DNA of 64,000 bases from NCBI GenBank assembly GCA_004352715.1, contig SCFE01000105.1, positions 1,386,257 through 1,450,256 of the forward strand. The letters run 5' to 3'. The notes under the pieces are model-generated. The model saw nothing but the letters and a program-made list of their open reading frames with translations. It was not told the origin of the DNA and did not search any database. The stretch's first letter is position 1, and each line of letters starts with the position of its first letter. Positions 1-12,009 of this stretch are shown piece by piece. A program made the position numbers and the translations under genes. This DNA is from Hofstenia miamia. Its lineage: Eukaryota > Xenacoelomorpha > Acoela.

Positions 1-34
<34 letters not shown>
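1..34. repeat. (TA)n microsatellite
   Basis: The window opens inside an uninterrupted AT dinucleotide run, so its true left end is outside the window. It lies just upstream of a truncated LINE coding region. Confidence 0.95.
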
Positions 35-38
<4 letters not shown>

Positions 39-98
39 TACTTTTATATCATTTACGCAATATCACTTATCTCCTTCCGAGTAGTAAGATTATCAACT

Positions 99-359
99 TT
101 GGGAATAGGCATAAAGTGTTGTTTTTATGATTTTCCGGATATATATTCTCTGTTTCAAACTCACAAATCTTCAACATTAATTGATTACTTTCTTGTTGAA
201 AATGTTAACCATTACAAGTATGCCTGCAGTGAATGTCCCTATTCTGATCATTGCATCATTATTTGCTTTTCATCTATCAATATGGAGAATACAAACAAAA
301 GAACTTGGGTAGAGATTCGTGAAAGAGACCCAGCATTAATAAAAATTCTAAAAAACTAG
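99..359 (+). pseudogene. LINE endonuclease, C-terminal fragment
   Basis: The 86-codon frame carries STLIDYFLVENV followed by YSDHCIII. This fits the end of an exonuclease-endonuclease-phosphatase fold of the LINE type, where a final SDH supplies the catalytic Asp and His. The N-terminal metal-binding and GDFN-type motifs are missing, so it cannot be active. It runs into the linker upstream of the RT at 1466. The listed start is only the first Met of the open segment, not a real initiation site. Confidence 0.7.
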
Positions 360-1164
360 CTTAGAAAATGAATCTTGGAATAGTGTTTTTCTATCCGAAG
401 ATGTAAACTTTATGTTCAATTCATTTATACATTCACTTACCACTTATGTAAACTTATATTGTACATCTAAGAAAATTTTATCTAAACATGAAAGTTCTAT
501 TCATCAAATCACGCGCTCTTCCTGGATAACTCCCAATCTAAAAAAAACTTGTTAAATGCAAAAATCGGGCTTACAAAACCTACTTACAAAATAAAACTGG
601 TGACAACTACAGGCTATATAAGATTGCAAGGAATAAATCAAATATTGAACTAAGAGCAGCACAAAACCGCTATATGAAATCACTATTTAGTAGAATAAAC
701 GACCCTAAACGAAAATGGGACTTTTCAGCAACGCACTGAATAGGAATAAAGGTCGTGTTCAACAATTGCATCTTATTGAAATACTAATGGAGCAATATTA
801 ACCAAACCCAAAGATATTGCTAATGAATTTTCAATGATCAATTCATTAACCTAGGCAAATATCTTGGACCGTCGCTGACATTTATACCTGAAAAATCTAG
901 ATACAAAGTTCCCCAAAATTCTTTTTCATTCAGATTTGTGAATAAATCAAGCGGACCTTCCGAAATATCGGCATGGTGTATTAAAGAGTGTGCACATCGT
1001 TAGTCCTTTCTGTCATATCATCAATCACTGCATAAAACTAAATACTTTTCCATCAATTAGCTAATGTTACTCCCATATATAAAAAAGATAATCCTTTAAG
1101 ATGTTGCAATTGCCAGCCTATTCCAATCATGTAGCCTTTTTCAAAAATTTTCGAGAAACTAATA

Positions 1165-1530
1165 TTTGACCAAATTAACACTTATCTCTATAACAACTCG
1201 ATTCTTTCGAATACTCAATTCGGCTTTNTACCAATTGAAATAAAGCGAATCAAAAAGTGAATTAAATTTAAAAATCAAATTAATAACTGNCAGATACTGC
1301 AATATCTTATTTAATAACATAAACCACTCATTAATAAATATAATTGATTCACAAATCAAATGGGCAGCTAATATTTATGAAGAAAATTATTCTACTAAGA
1401 ATGGAAAACGTTTATATTGTATTAATGATGCTTCATATTTCATAAGATATGTTTCATTAATAANTTTGACCAAATTAACACTTATCTCTATAACAACTCG
1501 ATTCTTTCGAATACTCAATTCGGCTTTCGC
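1165..1530 (+). other. Scrambled LINE segment joined at single Ns (probable assembly artefact)
   Basis: The stretch 1165-1227 is repeated at 1466-1529. The stretch 1229-1289 matches about 2616-2675, and 1291-1463 matches about 2273-2446. The joints are exactly the single ambiguous bases at 1228, 1290 and 1464. Pieces of one LINE appear in an order that no retrotransposition would give, so mis-merged contigs are the likeliest cause. Confidence 0.8.
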
Positions 1531-2645
1531 AAAGGTCACTCCACCTCTGATGCCTTACTTTACGCTACTGAAAATTGGAGATCTTATCTTGATAATAATC
1601 ATTTTGTCACAATTGCTTCTGTCGACTTGTCCAAAGCATTTGACTGCATTGATAATCAGATTCTTTTTAGAAAACTAGAATACATTGGTTTCGATTCTAA
1701 TAGTATACATTTAATAAGATGCTACTTAAATGATCGATTTCAAAGAGTCAAAATAAATGGTATATTTTCTAACTGGGGTAAAACTTACAAAGGTGTTCCA
1801 CAAGGTACGATTTTAGGACCTCTGTTTTTTTCGTTGTATGTTAATATTTAAATTGCAGCTTAAGCAATGATTGCGGAATAGTACAGTATGCTGACGATAC
1901 ATGTATATACACATATGATTATCAAATAGAAACGTCGATTAGTAAATTAGAAAAAAATCTATCTCAATTGCTAAGATACTTCAATATTCTTAATTTAACT
2001 GTAAATTCCACTAAAACAGAATTCTGTGTTATGTCTGTTATGTCTCAATTTAAGAAAGATCATATTTTAAGTTTTTCGGGGTCAAAAATTGCTCAAGTTG
2101 AAACTTTCAAATATCTTGGAGTAACAATTGACAATAAATTAAACTATTCAAATCACATATGCATAGTATTACGCAAAATGCAAATGGGAATTAAAACTAT
2201 TGCGCATGTAGGCAATTTTATAAATGCAAAAATGAAATTAATGTTAGTTAACTCTCTAGTATTAAGTCATTACAGATACTGCAATATCTTATTTAATAAC
2301 ATAAACCACTCATTAATAAATAAAATTGATTCACAAATCAAATGGGCAGCTAATATTTATGAAGAAAATTATTCTACTAAGAATGGAAAACGTTTATATT
2401 GTATTAATGATGCTTCATATTTCATAAGATATGTTTCATTAATAAAACTTTGGGGTATCTCAAACCAGCGCTCACCTTATAGTAAACTGCAATTTCCCCT
2501 ATATGCGTGTTCAACTTATCATTCGAGGACATCCAAATTCCGTAAAGCGAAGTTCAAGAAGCATTTTCTTAAAAATTCATTTTTAAACTCAGCAGTTGAT
2601 CTATGGAATAACTTACCAATTGAAATAAAGCGAATCAAAAAGTGA
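1466..2645 (+). pseudogene. LINE reverse transcriptase and C-terminal region
   Basis: Three overlapping frames rebuild one RT. The first part, around 1490-1660, reads in a shifted frame up to the fingers. The segment 1627-1851 has MSKAFDCIDNQILFRKL (RT block A with the first catalytic Asp) and GVPQGTILGPLFFSLYVN. The YADDT block lies near 1884-1900. The segment 1968-2645 (225 codons) carries TVNSTKTEFCV, then YLGVTIDNKLNY and the CR1-like tail ending with DLWNNLPIEIK. At least two frameshifts separate the pieces, and the copy is dead. The YADD box itself survives. Confidence 0.85.
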
Positions 2646-2942
2646 ATTAAATTTAAAAATCAAATTAATAACTGCCTCCTTAAGCAATATATCCCTAAAA
2701 TAGGTTCTACATCATGGAAAGGATTCCAGTTCTTTAAAAGATATCATTAATTAGCAATAAACTGGGTAAACTGATAATTCCGAATCCATGTTTTTTGTTA
2801 TTATGTTTTTATAGTTTTTGTGTATTTTATGTTGTTATTGACGCATTAAGTGTAGTATTAGCAACTTTTGTTGAGGTGTATAATTATGCCAATGTACTAC
2901 ACTTAATAAGAAATTCTATTCTATTCTATTCTATTCTATTCT

Positions 2943-4000
2943 GCAAATAAAATCAATGGGTTCTACGATACAGTAATAGAACATTGTAAACACCCAATAT
3001 GTCACTTCATCATGACCCACGAAGTTCCTTTAGTGGTTTTGAGGAAATGAGTCAATTGGTATAGAGAAACATCAACTACCTGATCATCTTTATCAAAATT
3101 TAATGTATGTGAAACATAATTTAGTTCCGTAGAGATTGACGCAAAATAATTCTCCTTCAACCAATGTTAAATCTATATCATTTTTTATTTTCCGTTAAAA
3201 TAATTATTCATCTTCTCCCACAAATTTTTCATTGCAAGTTGACAATTTCCACTTACATGCTCACTGGCTTTAGATATCAACACGTCCAATTTCTTGTTTA
3301 TAAGATCAACGCTTTTATTCTTGGAGAAGATATACTTAAGTTTGGCTAGTATCTTCATAATGTAAGGGATCATTTATCGTGGATCCTCAGTAGACATGTT
3401 CACCTCCTATTTTAGGTCAGTTATAAAATTGATAAAATCATTTAACTTAAGCATATTTTTAAACCTTGAAAACGTTAATATCCTTGCCTTACAAAATTGC
3501 ATCAGGATTAATTTTTTGAAACAAAACCAAACTGATAGCATAAACTAATGTCATTTATAGATTCAGCTAACCGAAATTGACTAAAAACACTTCAACATGC
3601 TTATCAATGCAAACAAACATTTTGACACATTTTAATTAATGAATAGTCGTCTGCAAGCCATTCCTTGAGAGTTAACGTCAGGGTTTTACTCTTAAATAAT
3701 TAACAAGTGGGGCTCTAAATTTGATCACTGTTTCTTATGTTGTATTTTGACAAAAATTGAATTTTCACCAAATAAAATCTCACACATTAGCAAAATCAGC
3801 ATTCCAATCAGTTTTGTTATTTTTGTAAAATGTGAGAAAAACAAACGGCGTTTGCATTGTAAAAATGTTTTGAATGTTTGAACGGTTGGCAATGTTTTTA
3901 CTGTTTGTTCGCCTGTGCAAGGTTCAGCGTTTGTTGTTGTTAGAATTTATTAAACAGATCTTCCAACAAACAAAATTAACATGAAATTGTATATTTCCTG
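2943..4000. other. Unassigned AT-rich DNA with one weak minus-strand ORF
   Basis: No recognised gene. On the minus strand, 3185-3373 is open for 62 codons with a lysine- and leucine-rich product (KILAKLKYIFSKNKSVDL) and a perfect GTAAGT inside it near 3255. It could be an exon or an old transposon ORF. I cannot decide between them. Confidence 0.4.
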
Positions 4001-4001
4001 T

Positions 4002-4261
4002 ATAACAACTTTCTTAAATGGCAGTAGGCATTGAATCGGTCCTTTCAATTTTTCATTAAAACCTTGAAGTAAGTAATAATTTACAGAAATAGTATATATA
4101 TATNNNNNNNNNNNNNNNNNNNNNNNNNNNNNNNNNNNNNNNNNNNNNNNNNNNNNNNNNNNNNNNNNNNATAACAACTTTCTTAAATGGCAGTAGGCAT
4201 TGAATCGGTCCTTTCAATTTTTCATTAAAACCTTGAAGTAAGTAATAATTTACAGAAATAG

Positions 4262-4265
<4 letters not shown>
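4002..4265. repeat. Direct duplication of about 95 bp across an N gap
   Basis: The 4002-4094 sequence recurs from 4171, 169 bases further on, without visible change until the TA run. Between the copies lie a TA tract and 67 Ns (4104-4170). Two versions of one locus placed side by side because the TA length differs is the simplest reading. Confidence 0.85.

Positions 4266-4295
<30 letters not shown>
4266..4295. repeat. (TA)n microsatellite
   Basis: An uninterrupted TA run follows the second copy of the duplicated 95-bp segment. Confidence 0.9.
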
Positions 4296-4297
<2 letters not shown>

Positions 4298-4784
4298 TGC
4301 TTTGTATACTATTCACTAGTGCTTGATCCGGTCCGATTAATTTGGTCAGGTTAAATCCGGTTCTGCTGAAAGAAGCGGTTAATCAGGTTAAAATCCGGTG
4401 AAATAATTCTATCTTTGATATCCCAAATATATTGATTACAATTATTGCGGAATTATATAACTATCAAAATGGGAAGGAGTGTAAATATTATTGCAATTCT
4501 ACTTTTTATCTACGTTTTTGTCATTCAAACAATAGAATCGCAGTAATGTGCGCACTATTTTAAAAATATCCAATTTGTGAGAAAGTTATACCTCGATTCT
4601 TACATGCTAAAATTCGACAAAATCATTCATAAAATCTAAATTTCATATTCTAATCCTTCTTATAAACACCATTTTGGGTAGACTTTACGGTAGTCTCAAT
4701 AATGCTTACTTTATAAAAATCTCATGTCTAAGATCACGATAACGAATATATATATATATTAAGAGAGTTTTTAAGAATTTGAGC

Positions 4785-5065
4785 TTCGATGAAACTATGG
4801 TGGTAAGTTTTGATGTAGTATCTTTGTTCACAAATATTCCATTAAATATGACAATATCACATATCAAATGTTTTACCAACAGAAGAAATTGAAATGGAAG
4901 GAAAATTGATTGATCATCAAAACAATTGAAGAACTAATTAAATTTGCAAGCTGCGACACTGTTTTCACTTTTAATTCTAAACTATGCCAACACATCGACG
5001 GTGTTGCTATGGGATCACCATTGGGGATGCCACACGGCAGCATTTGCAATCGACATCATTAAAAG
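4785..5065 (+). pseudogene. Penelope-like element reverse transcriptase fragment
   Basis: The conceptual translation, with frameshifts, gives VVSFDVVSLFTNIPLN, then IIKTIEELIKFA, then a segment ending in HIDGVAMGSPLGMPHG. The SFDVVSLFTNIP block and the DGVAMGSPLGP-type block are characteristic of Penelope-like elements, which combine an RT with a GIY-YIG endonuclease. Only the RT core from the first catalytic Asp to the block before YADD is visible. The usual asparagine or threonine after the glycine-proline pair is altered. A GIY-YIG fragment of the same superfamily sits at 54.6 kb, too far away to belong to this copy. Confidence 0.72.
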
Positions 5066-5224
5066 CAAATTTTCAGAAAAAAACAAAAGTTAAGTCATTA
5101 CTTCACTGTTAATATGATGATTATTGCTTATATTTATTTCATGAAAATGATAACACTTCCGAATTTCTCAACTAAACCTATTTCCAATAGTGTGAATTTT
5201 ATCTAACAAACCGATTTATCTGCA

Positions 5225-5445
5225 TTTGTGAACAATCTATCCAAGCCTGTTATGAAATATTTAATGCTTTGAACATGGAAATATCTATGGGGTAGGGCAC
5301 GCCCTTGCAAAGATGAAGATTAGTGCTAAAACATATTCTTATGCTTGAATTACATGCAAATAAGAATTTTTTTCAATGAGAAATCCCATTTTTGTAAAAA
5401 TATTAATTTAAGACGGAAAAAAAGAGGACACATTTCTCTATCTTT
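5225..5445. repeat. Dispersed repeat, copy 1 (partner at 42.6 kb)
   Basis: The segment shares a string of blocks in the same order with 42620-42815: TATGGGGTAG, GATGAAGAT, a TGCTTGAATT/TTCTGAATT block and CAATGAGAAATCC. The copies are clearly diverged. No coding potential or terminal repeats were seen. It may be the tail of the Penelope-like copy just upstream, but that is inference. Confidence 0.5.
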
Positions 5446-7314
5446 TGGTGTGTTTAGATTTTAAATATCTTCATTAATTCGTTATTTATAAATGTTTGAA
5501 AAAAATTTGCTGAAGTCATCCAAAATTGTTGAAATTCATTCCTATTGAAAGCAGGAGGGGGAATGTTTTTTAAATTTTCAGTGAATTCCATTGGTGAAGA
5601 TATATATAACGAATATGTTTACAACTCAAATCATAAATTTAATACAATTCCGCCGTTGCTGCCCTAGGAATGTAATGGTAATTGCCACCGAAGCTGAAAT
5701 TTTCTTAAGCTTTGTATATATTTTGTACAATATTTTGAAAAATTATATAAAAATAAAGGTGCTGTTATTACTGATGATATTTTAATTCTCTAATGTATTG
5801 ATCAAAGCATCCGAAATTATGACTTTTAAATATTCAAATATAACGTTAAATTTATTGAAAATATTGCCCTTTCCCACTATTAAAATAACATAAATGTAAC
5901 ATACTTTAGTTCTTAAATTGAAATATAATAATGAAATATTTTCAGATAATGTTTGGCATTAGATTCTAAATCCTGACTATTTCTTTAACATTATAAACGT
6001 CAAATGACACTTTAAAAGACTGGTTTACAGTAATAGAGATGAATTTCCAACAAACCAAACAGGTGATAACATTTCTTTCATAGTTATCCCAGAATTTTTT
6101 GCATGGTTCTTCAACCAAATCAAGACGTTTTAACTGAGTTATAGCTTGATTGTATTTCATTAGTTGGTAACTGATATATGTCTGGTATTTTAAATAAAGA
6201 GAAATAACTGATTACTTGCAGGAGTACATTAATAGAAGATAATAGAGATATAAGGCTTAATGACGTCAGAGCTAGATGATTTCTTCTTACCTACCTATGT
6301 AGGGAGCTGCAGGGGAAAATATATTTTATTAGAAACACAAATACCTGTAAAAAAAATGCATCCTCTAAAATATTCGGGTTTCAAAATCAGTTTAAATTTT
6401 AGCGAAAAATTAAATTATTATGACCAGATCAAAATTATTACCATATTTAACTGATATTTAATGTGCATTACTATGATGCCAATACATTTGCCTCCATTTT
6501 TAACAGGTTAGTACTGAAAAAATTGGCATTTATAATCTTAAAAGTTACAGAAAGAAAGAGAAATGAAAATTGTGTTCTCATATTACCTACACATATTATT
6601 GATTGGATGTCCTAATTTAGAGTTAATTTTTGCACTCTACACTGTGCACAATTTTGATTGACCTAAACAATAGTATCCAACCTCATAATATTATTACTAA
6701 AAACATGTTTGCAGTATACTTCGTCCACTACCTTAGTAAATCCGGTTAATTTTCTCAGAGAATATGGGCTTGTTGATTGAATTTTTACGTTGTATGTACG
6801 CATAAATGATAACAGGGATGGTATATGCAGCTATAACAATCCATTTCCTAAAACCAGGGCAGACGTTGCAAATTTGACTCATATGGCTTTGTATTACCTA
6901 CGCTCTCATATTTCTTCATTTTATCCTATACTTTGAAATGAAACCATAAATGTAAGCAGTGTGCAATATGTGAAAATTTCAATGCGAAGTTCTCCAAATC
7001 AAATTTTATTTTGCTAATGATCAGTTTGCAAGATGTCAATGATAAATATATTAGATCAAAAACTAATTGAGAATCCAAGTGCTGTCAAGTATATACATAA
7101 TTTTATTTATATGAAACACTGATTAGTATTAGGAAGCCCTCAAGTTTCATTGCAATGTACTATTTTGAGATCTCATGAGACCGAAATATGGGGGCATTAC
7201 CTTTTTCAAGAGGGGAACATTTCCTCCCAAAATGCCAAAATGAAACGATGAATAAGACGTGAATATATGCAGTTTCCTTTTTCAGCAACCTTCAGAATAT
7301 ATTGTAATATTTTG

Positions 7315-7315
<1 letters not shown>
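5446..7315. other. Unassigned AT-rich DNA
   Basis: Apart from the candidate exon at 6056-6170, nothing is supported here. A good acceptor-like site (pyrimidines then TTGCAG) ends near 6221 and is followed by a short open frame, but no donor or homology was recognised. Confidence 0.5.
6056..6170 (-). CDS. Candidate internal exon, unknown product
   Basis: On the minus strand an acceptor-like ATATCAG is followed by an open frame reading YQLMKYNQAITQLKRL and then VEEPCKKFWDNYERN, up to a possible donor GTTTGT. The frame stays open beyond the donor to about 5966. The composition is protein-like, with Trp, Cys and charged residues, unlike the Ile/Asn/Lys-rich chance ORFs nearby. The donor is weak and the product is not recognised, so this is only a candidate. 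Confidence 0.22.

Positions 7316-7316
<1 letters not shown>

Positions 7317-7346
<30 letters not shown>
7317..7346. repeat. (TA)n microsatellite
   Basis: TA run of about 15 units in unassigned sequence. Confidence 0.9.
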
Positions 7347-7350
<4 letters not shown>

Positions 7351-8100
7351 ATATATGTATATGCGGAGCAGGACATAGTCAACTATAGTTTTAGGTGACG
7401 ATGACCACGACCAGGTGTTAAACACCAATATTTTGATTGAAGGTAATTGGATGCAGTTTTTGAAACGATTTATAAAATATGTGGGGCAGAACGTGTAATG
7501 CTATCATATTTTAGATCATTGAATCTTTAACAAATTTAATGTTTTTTGAAGATATTTCTTACTGATGTACTGTGGTTGACAAATTGTCAAGTTTCAATTC
7601 CCGATAGTAAGCGTTGATTATCTGTGTGAGAGATTTTTTTACCTGACGAATATCATAGTTTGATATATTAAGCTTGTAGAAAAAAATTCTAGAACTTCTC
7701 ATCGGGTAAGCCCTAGAATTGCGATTTTGATAGATTCATTTGTATTAAATTAAAATCTATAAAGTATAAACTCAAACACAATTTATAATTCATAGAAAGA
7801 TAGATAACTCAAATATAGTTCTTGAGATAATTATGGTAGTTAGAGAAAATATTATATTGTTTAAAAATACCGCAATATTGCGCAAAAACATGCGTAAAAA
7901 TGTTGCGTACAAATGTATTATTCTAATCTATTTTTTCAAAATCAAAGCATAGCAAAAATATTTACTTGTCCTTACCGCTACACAAACTTGTTGCGTATAT
8001 TGAGCAAAATATTACTGCTGATAAAATCAAATGCATTCTTTATTTATTTAATTGTTTCCCATATATTTGACACAGAACATTTGATAAAAAATCTTGTTAC

Positions 8101-8208
8101 CTAATTCGATAAAAGACCACACTGAACAACGATTGTCGAGGGCATTACCAAACGCATTATTTGGACAAGGTTTTGTCTTAAGCATTGCAGCGACAACGTC
8201 AAAGTGAA
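8101..8208 (-). CDS. Candidate 108-bp exon, unknown product (strand uncertain)
   Basis: On the minus strand a pyrimidine-rich acceptor (CCTTGTTTCCGTTTCAG) precedes a 108-base open segment reading HFDVVAAMLKTKPCPNNAFG and then NALDNRCSVWSFIEL, closed by a GTAACA donor. The length is a multiple of three and the phases are 1 and 1, as in many modular extracellular exons. GC is clearly above the surroundings. The plus strand offers a rival exon, from about 8191 to a perfect GTAAGT at 8241, encoding a basic RQRQSELKRKQGTRAAR stretch. Only one can be right. Confidence 0.28.
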   Translation of the reverse strand, partial: FTLTLSLQCLRQNLVQIMRLVMPSTIVVQCGLLSN

Positions 8209-8239
8209 CTGAAACGGAAACAAGGAACGCGGGCAGCAC

Positions 8240-9915
8240 GATGTAAGTGCTGATTAGCTATCCGTTCTGCTTGAATTAAAGCTGGATTGATTCGATTGCC
8301 GTGGTATACTATGGCTCAATAAATTATTGAAAAAATCGGCCAAACTTTTATAGTAATTTTTTTTGTCTTAGCATATCTTTCTACGATTATACAATGTATT
8401 TTTAAAACGTAATTCAAACATTTTACAGCAAAAGACAATTTCCTCTTTTTTCATTTTAGGTTTTGTGAATTTTCAAAAGAACATTTTACATTTCTATAAA
8501 TTATTATCAACAACTAAGTTAGTTGCTTATCTATATTAAACTATTATGATAAATAATACATATAGTAGAAATATAATATTTCAAATATTAATTAAAGATA
8601 GAATTAGAGTGACTAAATCTGGTTTAGTAATAAGATTAAAATTGGCATATGGAAGATCTAGAAACAATCTGAAATGGAAAAAAATTTCTCTTTGTTAAAT
8701 ACGCTATAAATGTAAGTAAGCATTTTTTAACCATGTATTTTTACAAATTCTTTTGCTAAGGGTATTCTAAATAGTTGTAAATCACTTCCTAAAATTTTAA
8801 CTTTTATAAATGAAAATTCATTAGGAATTTTTTAAAATCTATGATGGCTTCCTCAAAACTCACGAACTAATGCAGATATTTAATATTTGAAAACACCGCA
8901 AGAAAGGGAATTAGCTGCTCTACTATTAATCTGGTTTTAGGGTGTTCATACTTTTATTTTGGTTTGTGAAAGATAAAATGTAATCAAAAACTATCTCTGT
9001 GGCATTCTTGATCCCTGCAAAGAGAATATGTTCAATAACATTATTTATCAACCTATTTTCAAATCTTCAATTCTTTTGATTTTTGTAAGCATTGTTTGAA
9101 ATTTCAGCACATCAAATTTGTATTTATCCTAAGACAAATATTACCGAATGATATGAAAAACAGCATCTTTTTGATGAAATTACGAACAATCACATTATTG
9201 TTCATTTGGATGTCTTTTATAGAAGGAATAATCGAAAATTTCCAATTTTTTGTTTTTAGGGTACCTAAAACTTTTGAAAAACTAAAATATGTCGAAGACT
9301 TTTCGCCCTCAACCCATATCTTTATGCTCCTACATTTTATTTGCCATTGGATTGCAAAAAATCATATATTAAAAGAACCTCTGACTTAGCAATTCAAATT
9401 AATCTGAAATCGCATTCTATTACCTTCAGAGTGACAATATGATTCAAGACCGGTCGGCATATTTCCTACCCGAACCTGACCTGAAAATTTAATACCCGAT
9501 CCGAAGCGGTGACTTTGATTCGAAATATTTAGCGTTATGGATTTCCCTAAATAGCAATTCACTGGTATTGCTTAGCATCTTGGATATTTCTAAAAACAAA
9601 TGGTAATTAACATCAGTCACATTTTGAATAATCAATCTAGGCTTTGTACTCTAGCCCGACCCGAACATTTGATATTTGAAACAAGCTCGACCCAAAACTC
9701 GAAATCGGTTTGTCTTGAATTGGGTACCCCTTGCGACTCTCTAATCTAAACACGAAAGGTTTACAACTACATTTATCCCTTAGGCAGAAAATATGCGTTT
9801 ACAAACGGCATATGGGCATTTTTCAATTGCACCATTCATATGTCAAATATTCAACCTTTGCTTAATTTTCTGTAGCATAGTCTCACATTGCCAATCTGGT
9901 TCACGTGTTCCCGAA
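8240..9915. other. Unassigned DNA with a degenerate CCCGA-rich repeat
   Basis: Between about 9450 and 9755 there are two clusters of CCCGAACC/CCCGACCC motifs. One ends in GGTACCCCTTGCGACTCT, which resembles termini of small hAT-type elements. A matching opposite end was not found. The rest shows nothing recognisable. Confidence 0.35.
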
Positions 9916-9929
9916 AGAAAAAATACCGC

Positions 9930-10045
9930 TTTTTATGCATCATATTGATTTATTACGTAAATTCGCACAGTTTTTCAACACACTAAATCTGACCTGTTTC
10001 GACGCAGAGTTTTTGAAACACTAGGCTTCTTCATAAATTCACAGC
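9930..10045 (-). mobile_element. Possible Penelope-like 3' tail
   Basis: On the minus strand the order TGAAGAAGCCT, then a short spacer, then GTCGAAACAGGTC matches the 'GAGGCT...CGAAAC' box often seen just downstream of the GIY-YIG domain in Penelope-like elements. No coding sequence remains beside it. The call rests on this motif alone. Confidence 0.3.
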
Positions 10046-11192
10046 AGTCATTGGCGGAGCTAACGTCTACTAAGAAATATATTTTTAAGCAGATTACTAC
10101 TTTACTTTACTTAAGAAATTTGCAATGAAAAATTCTCAACTTTTGTTGGATCACTTCGGTCAAGCATAGCAGTTGATAGAGACCTGGGACATCATTAAAC
10201 AGTTAATCATCGACCCAGAAGATTTAGAATAATATAATCTATTAGTAGTAGTTTTTATATATGTTAACTCTTAAAAATTGTATTGGAACAATATGTAAAA
10301 TCCTATCCTCATAAAATATATTGTGACGCCCGTTCTAGTTTTGAAACCATAAACAAAGAATACAATTTTTTAATTTTTTTCAAGGCGAAGGTAAAAGATT
10401 TTACATTTTTCAGAAGTAAATGCTTATGTTGTGCATCGCAGTTGTTAAATCTGACAACAATTCTATCATATTTACTGACTCTCAACTACTTTGGGAAGCG
10501 GCCAAGATATTTCGTATCTCTCCCATATTAGTGGAGAAGCAATGAAAATATATGGGCGGTAATAAACCTAAATGTGCCTCCTTTTAACTAAAGGGAAAAA
10601 ATCATTTTAAAGAAGATCACAGTAAAATATACTTTTTAAAATCTTTATTGCATCTATGTAATTTTTGCGTAACATTTTTGCAATAGATTTTTCGGCCCTT
10701 TTCTTTGAATAGCGGCAAGGCCCATGATACAACTTAGCATGCCCTTGTTACGGCCTTGCAAATGAGCTCAAGCTTCAAATATACTCTTATGGAATAGTGG
10801 ATCATATAGATAGATACCTTCATTAGATTTTGCATGTGTAATCAGTAATTAATTATACTATTTCTCTAGTTCATACCGGGATTAAAATTTGCATAGTCTA
10901 GAAATAGAAGCGCAGAGGAAGATTAGTATCACTGTGCATGCTTCATAGGAAAGAGAAAAACATTGTAATGTTTAAATTTATGAAAAAATGATTACTTTGC
11001 TAAACGTATTTAAATATAGAATAAAACTATATATATATACTTACTATTATTCGTATTGCAATAATTCCGAAACAGTGCGTGAAATCAAAAAGACCGTAAC
11101 TAAAAGAAAAATGACGTCGAATAGTTTAACAGTTAAATTTCTATTTATGGATTCCTTAAACATACAAATTTCCAAAGCTGCTAAAAACATTG
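10046..11192. other. Unassigned AT-rich DNA
   Basis: Only short chance ORFs (for example 10283-10531 and 10988-11233) are present, with Ile/Lys/Asn/Tyr-rich products and no recognisable motifs. Confidence 0.5.
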
Positions 11193-11962
11193 GTAATTAC
11201 TTAAGAAACCTTCATTATCCGAAATTTTTTTAAGAAACGTTCAAAAAACGTAAAAAAACGTTAACCTACAGTATTGGGAAAAAAAATTCGGCCACCAATG
11301 ATTTGTAACAAATATTTCTAAGAAATGGACGCCAAAAATGTCATAGTTATTTTTTAATTAGATTTAGTGTTGCAGAAATAGGAATTCATCAATGTTGAAA
11401 CATAATTATCTCTGTTTACATTAAATCTCAAGGAGAAATGCTACCTTGCATATAGTTAGGTAATCTGTAAAAATATCATTGGTTGAGCTTTTTTCAGTTT
11501 ATTTATATTGAAAAATGTCTAATAAGAATCTTTTTTCGCCATATATGATGCCTGGTTACGTCCCTCTTGCCATCCGCGAGTTGATTATCTCCAAACATTT
11601 GGAAGGGATGAGTCAACGTAATATAGCTCGACTTGTAGAGCGATCTCGAAACTTCTGAAAACATCAATGCCCAAAATCCAAAGTCTGGAAGGCCAAAAAG
11701 GGCCTCTAAAACCTCCCAATCAGCTCTTATGTGTCTTTCAAAGCGAAATCCCAGGAATACTTCTGAGAGGAATTTTGCAATTATTAAGCTGATGGTCACC
11801 TCGTGACAGCAAGAACTGTGCGAAACATCATGAAGAAGTACTCAATTGGGATTTCGTGGCACCCAGAAAGCCAATCTTAACCTCAAAGCAAAGATTTCGC
11901 CAGATGAGGTGGGCCAATTAACTGAGAGAAAATTCAACTGAACATTGATCTAATGTTATATT

Positions 11963-12009
11963 TGTGCCATGCAAATGGTAAACACCACACGTAGGTGCAA
12001 GGTAGTTAC
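11963..12009 (+). repeat. 5' LTR, truncated
   Basis: The first 47 bases match the start of the 3' LTR at 12821 with four visible differences, then the match stops and pol sequence begins. Confidence 0.8.

Larger units (their letters stand above)
60..2942 (+). mobile_element. 5'-truncated CR1/L2-like LINE with (ATTCT)n tail
   Basis: A non-LTR retrotransposon copy. In order it holds the end of an apurinic-type endonuclease, the usual endonuclease-to-RT linker, reverse transcriptase with FGFRKGHST-like, DLSKAFDCI, GVPQGTILGPL and YADDT motifs, a C-terminal region, and a 3' tail of about five ATTCT units at roughly 2915-2942. The order endonuclease, RT, short-repeat tail is typical of CR1/L2-type members of the Jockey superfamily; the exact clade is inferred. 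The frame is broken several times, and no ORF1 or endonuclease N-terminus is present. Three single Ns at 1228, 1290 and 1464 join segments copied from elsewhere in the element, so the 1165-1465 part is not a trustworthy linear sequence. Confidence 0.85.
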
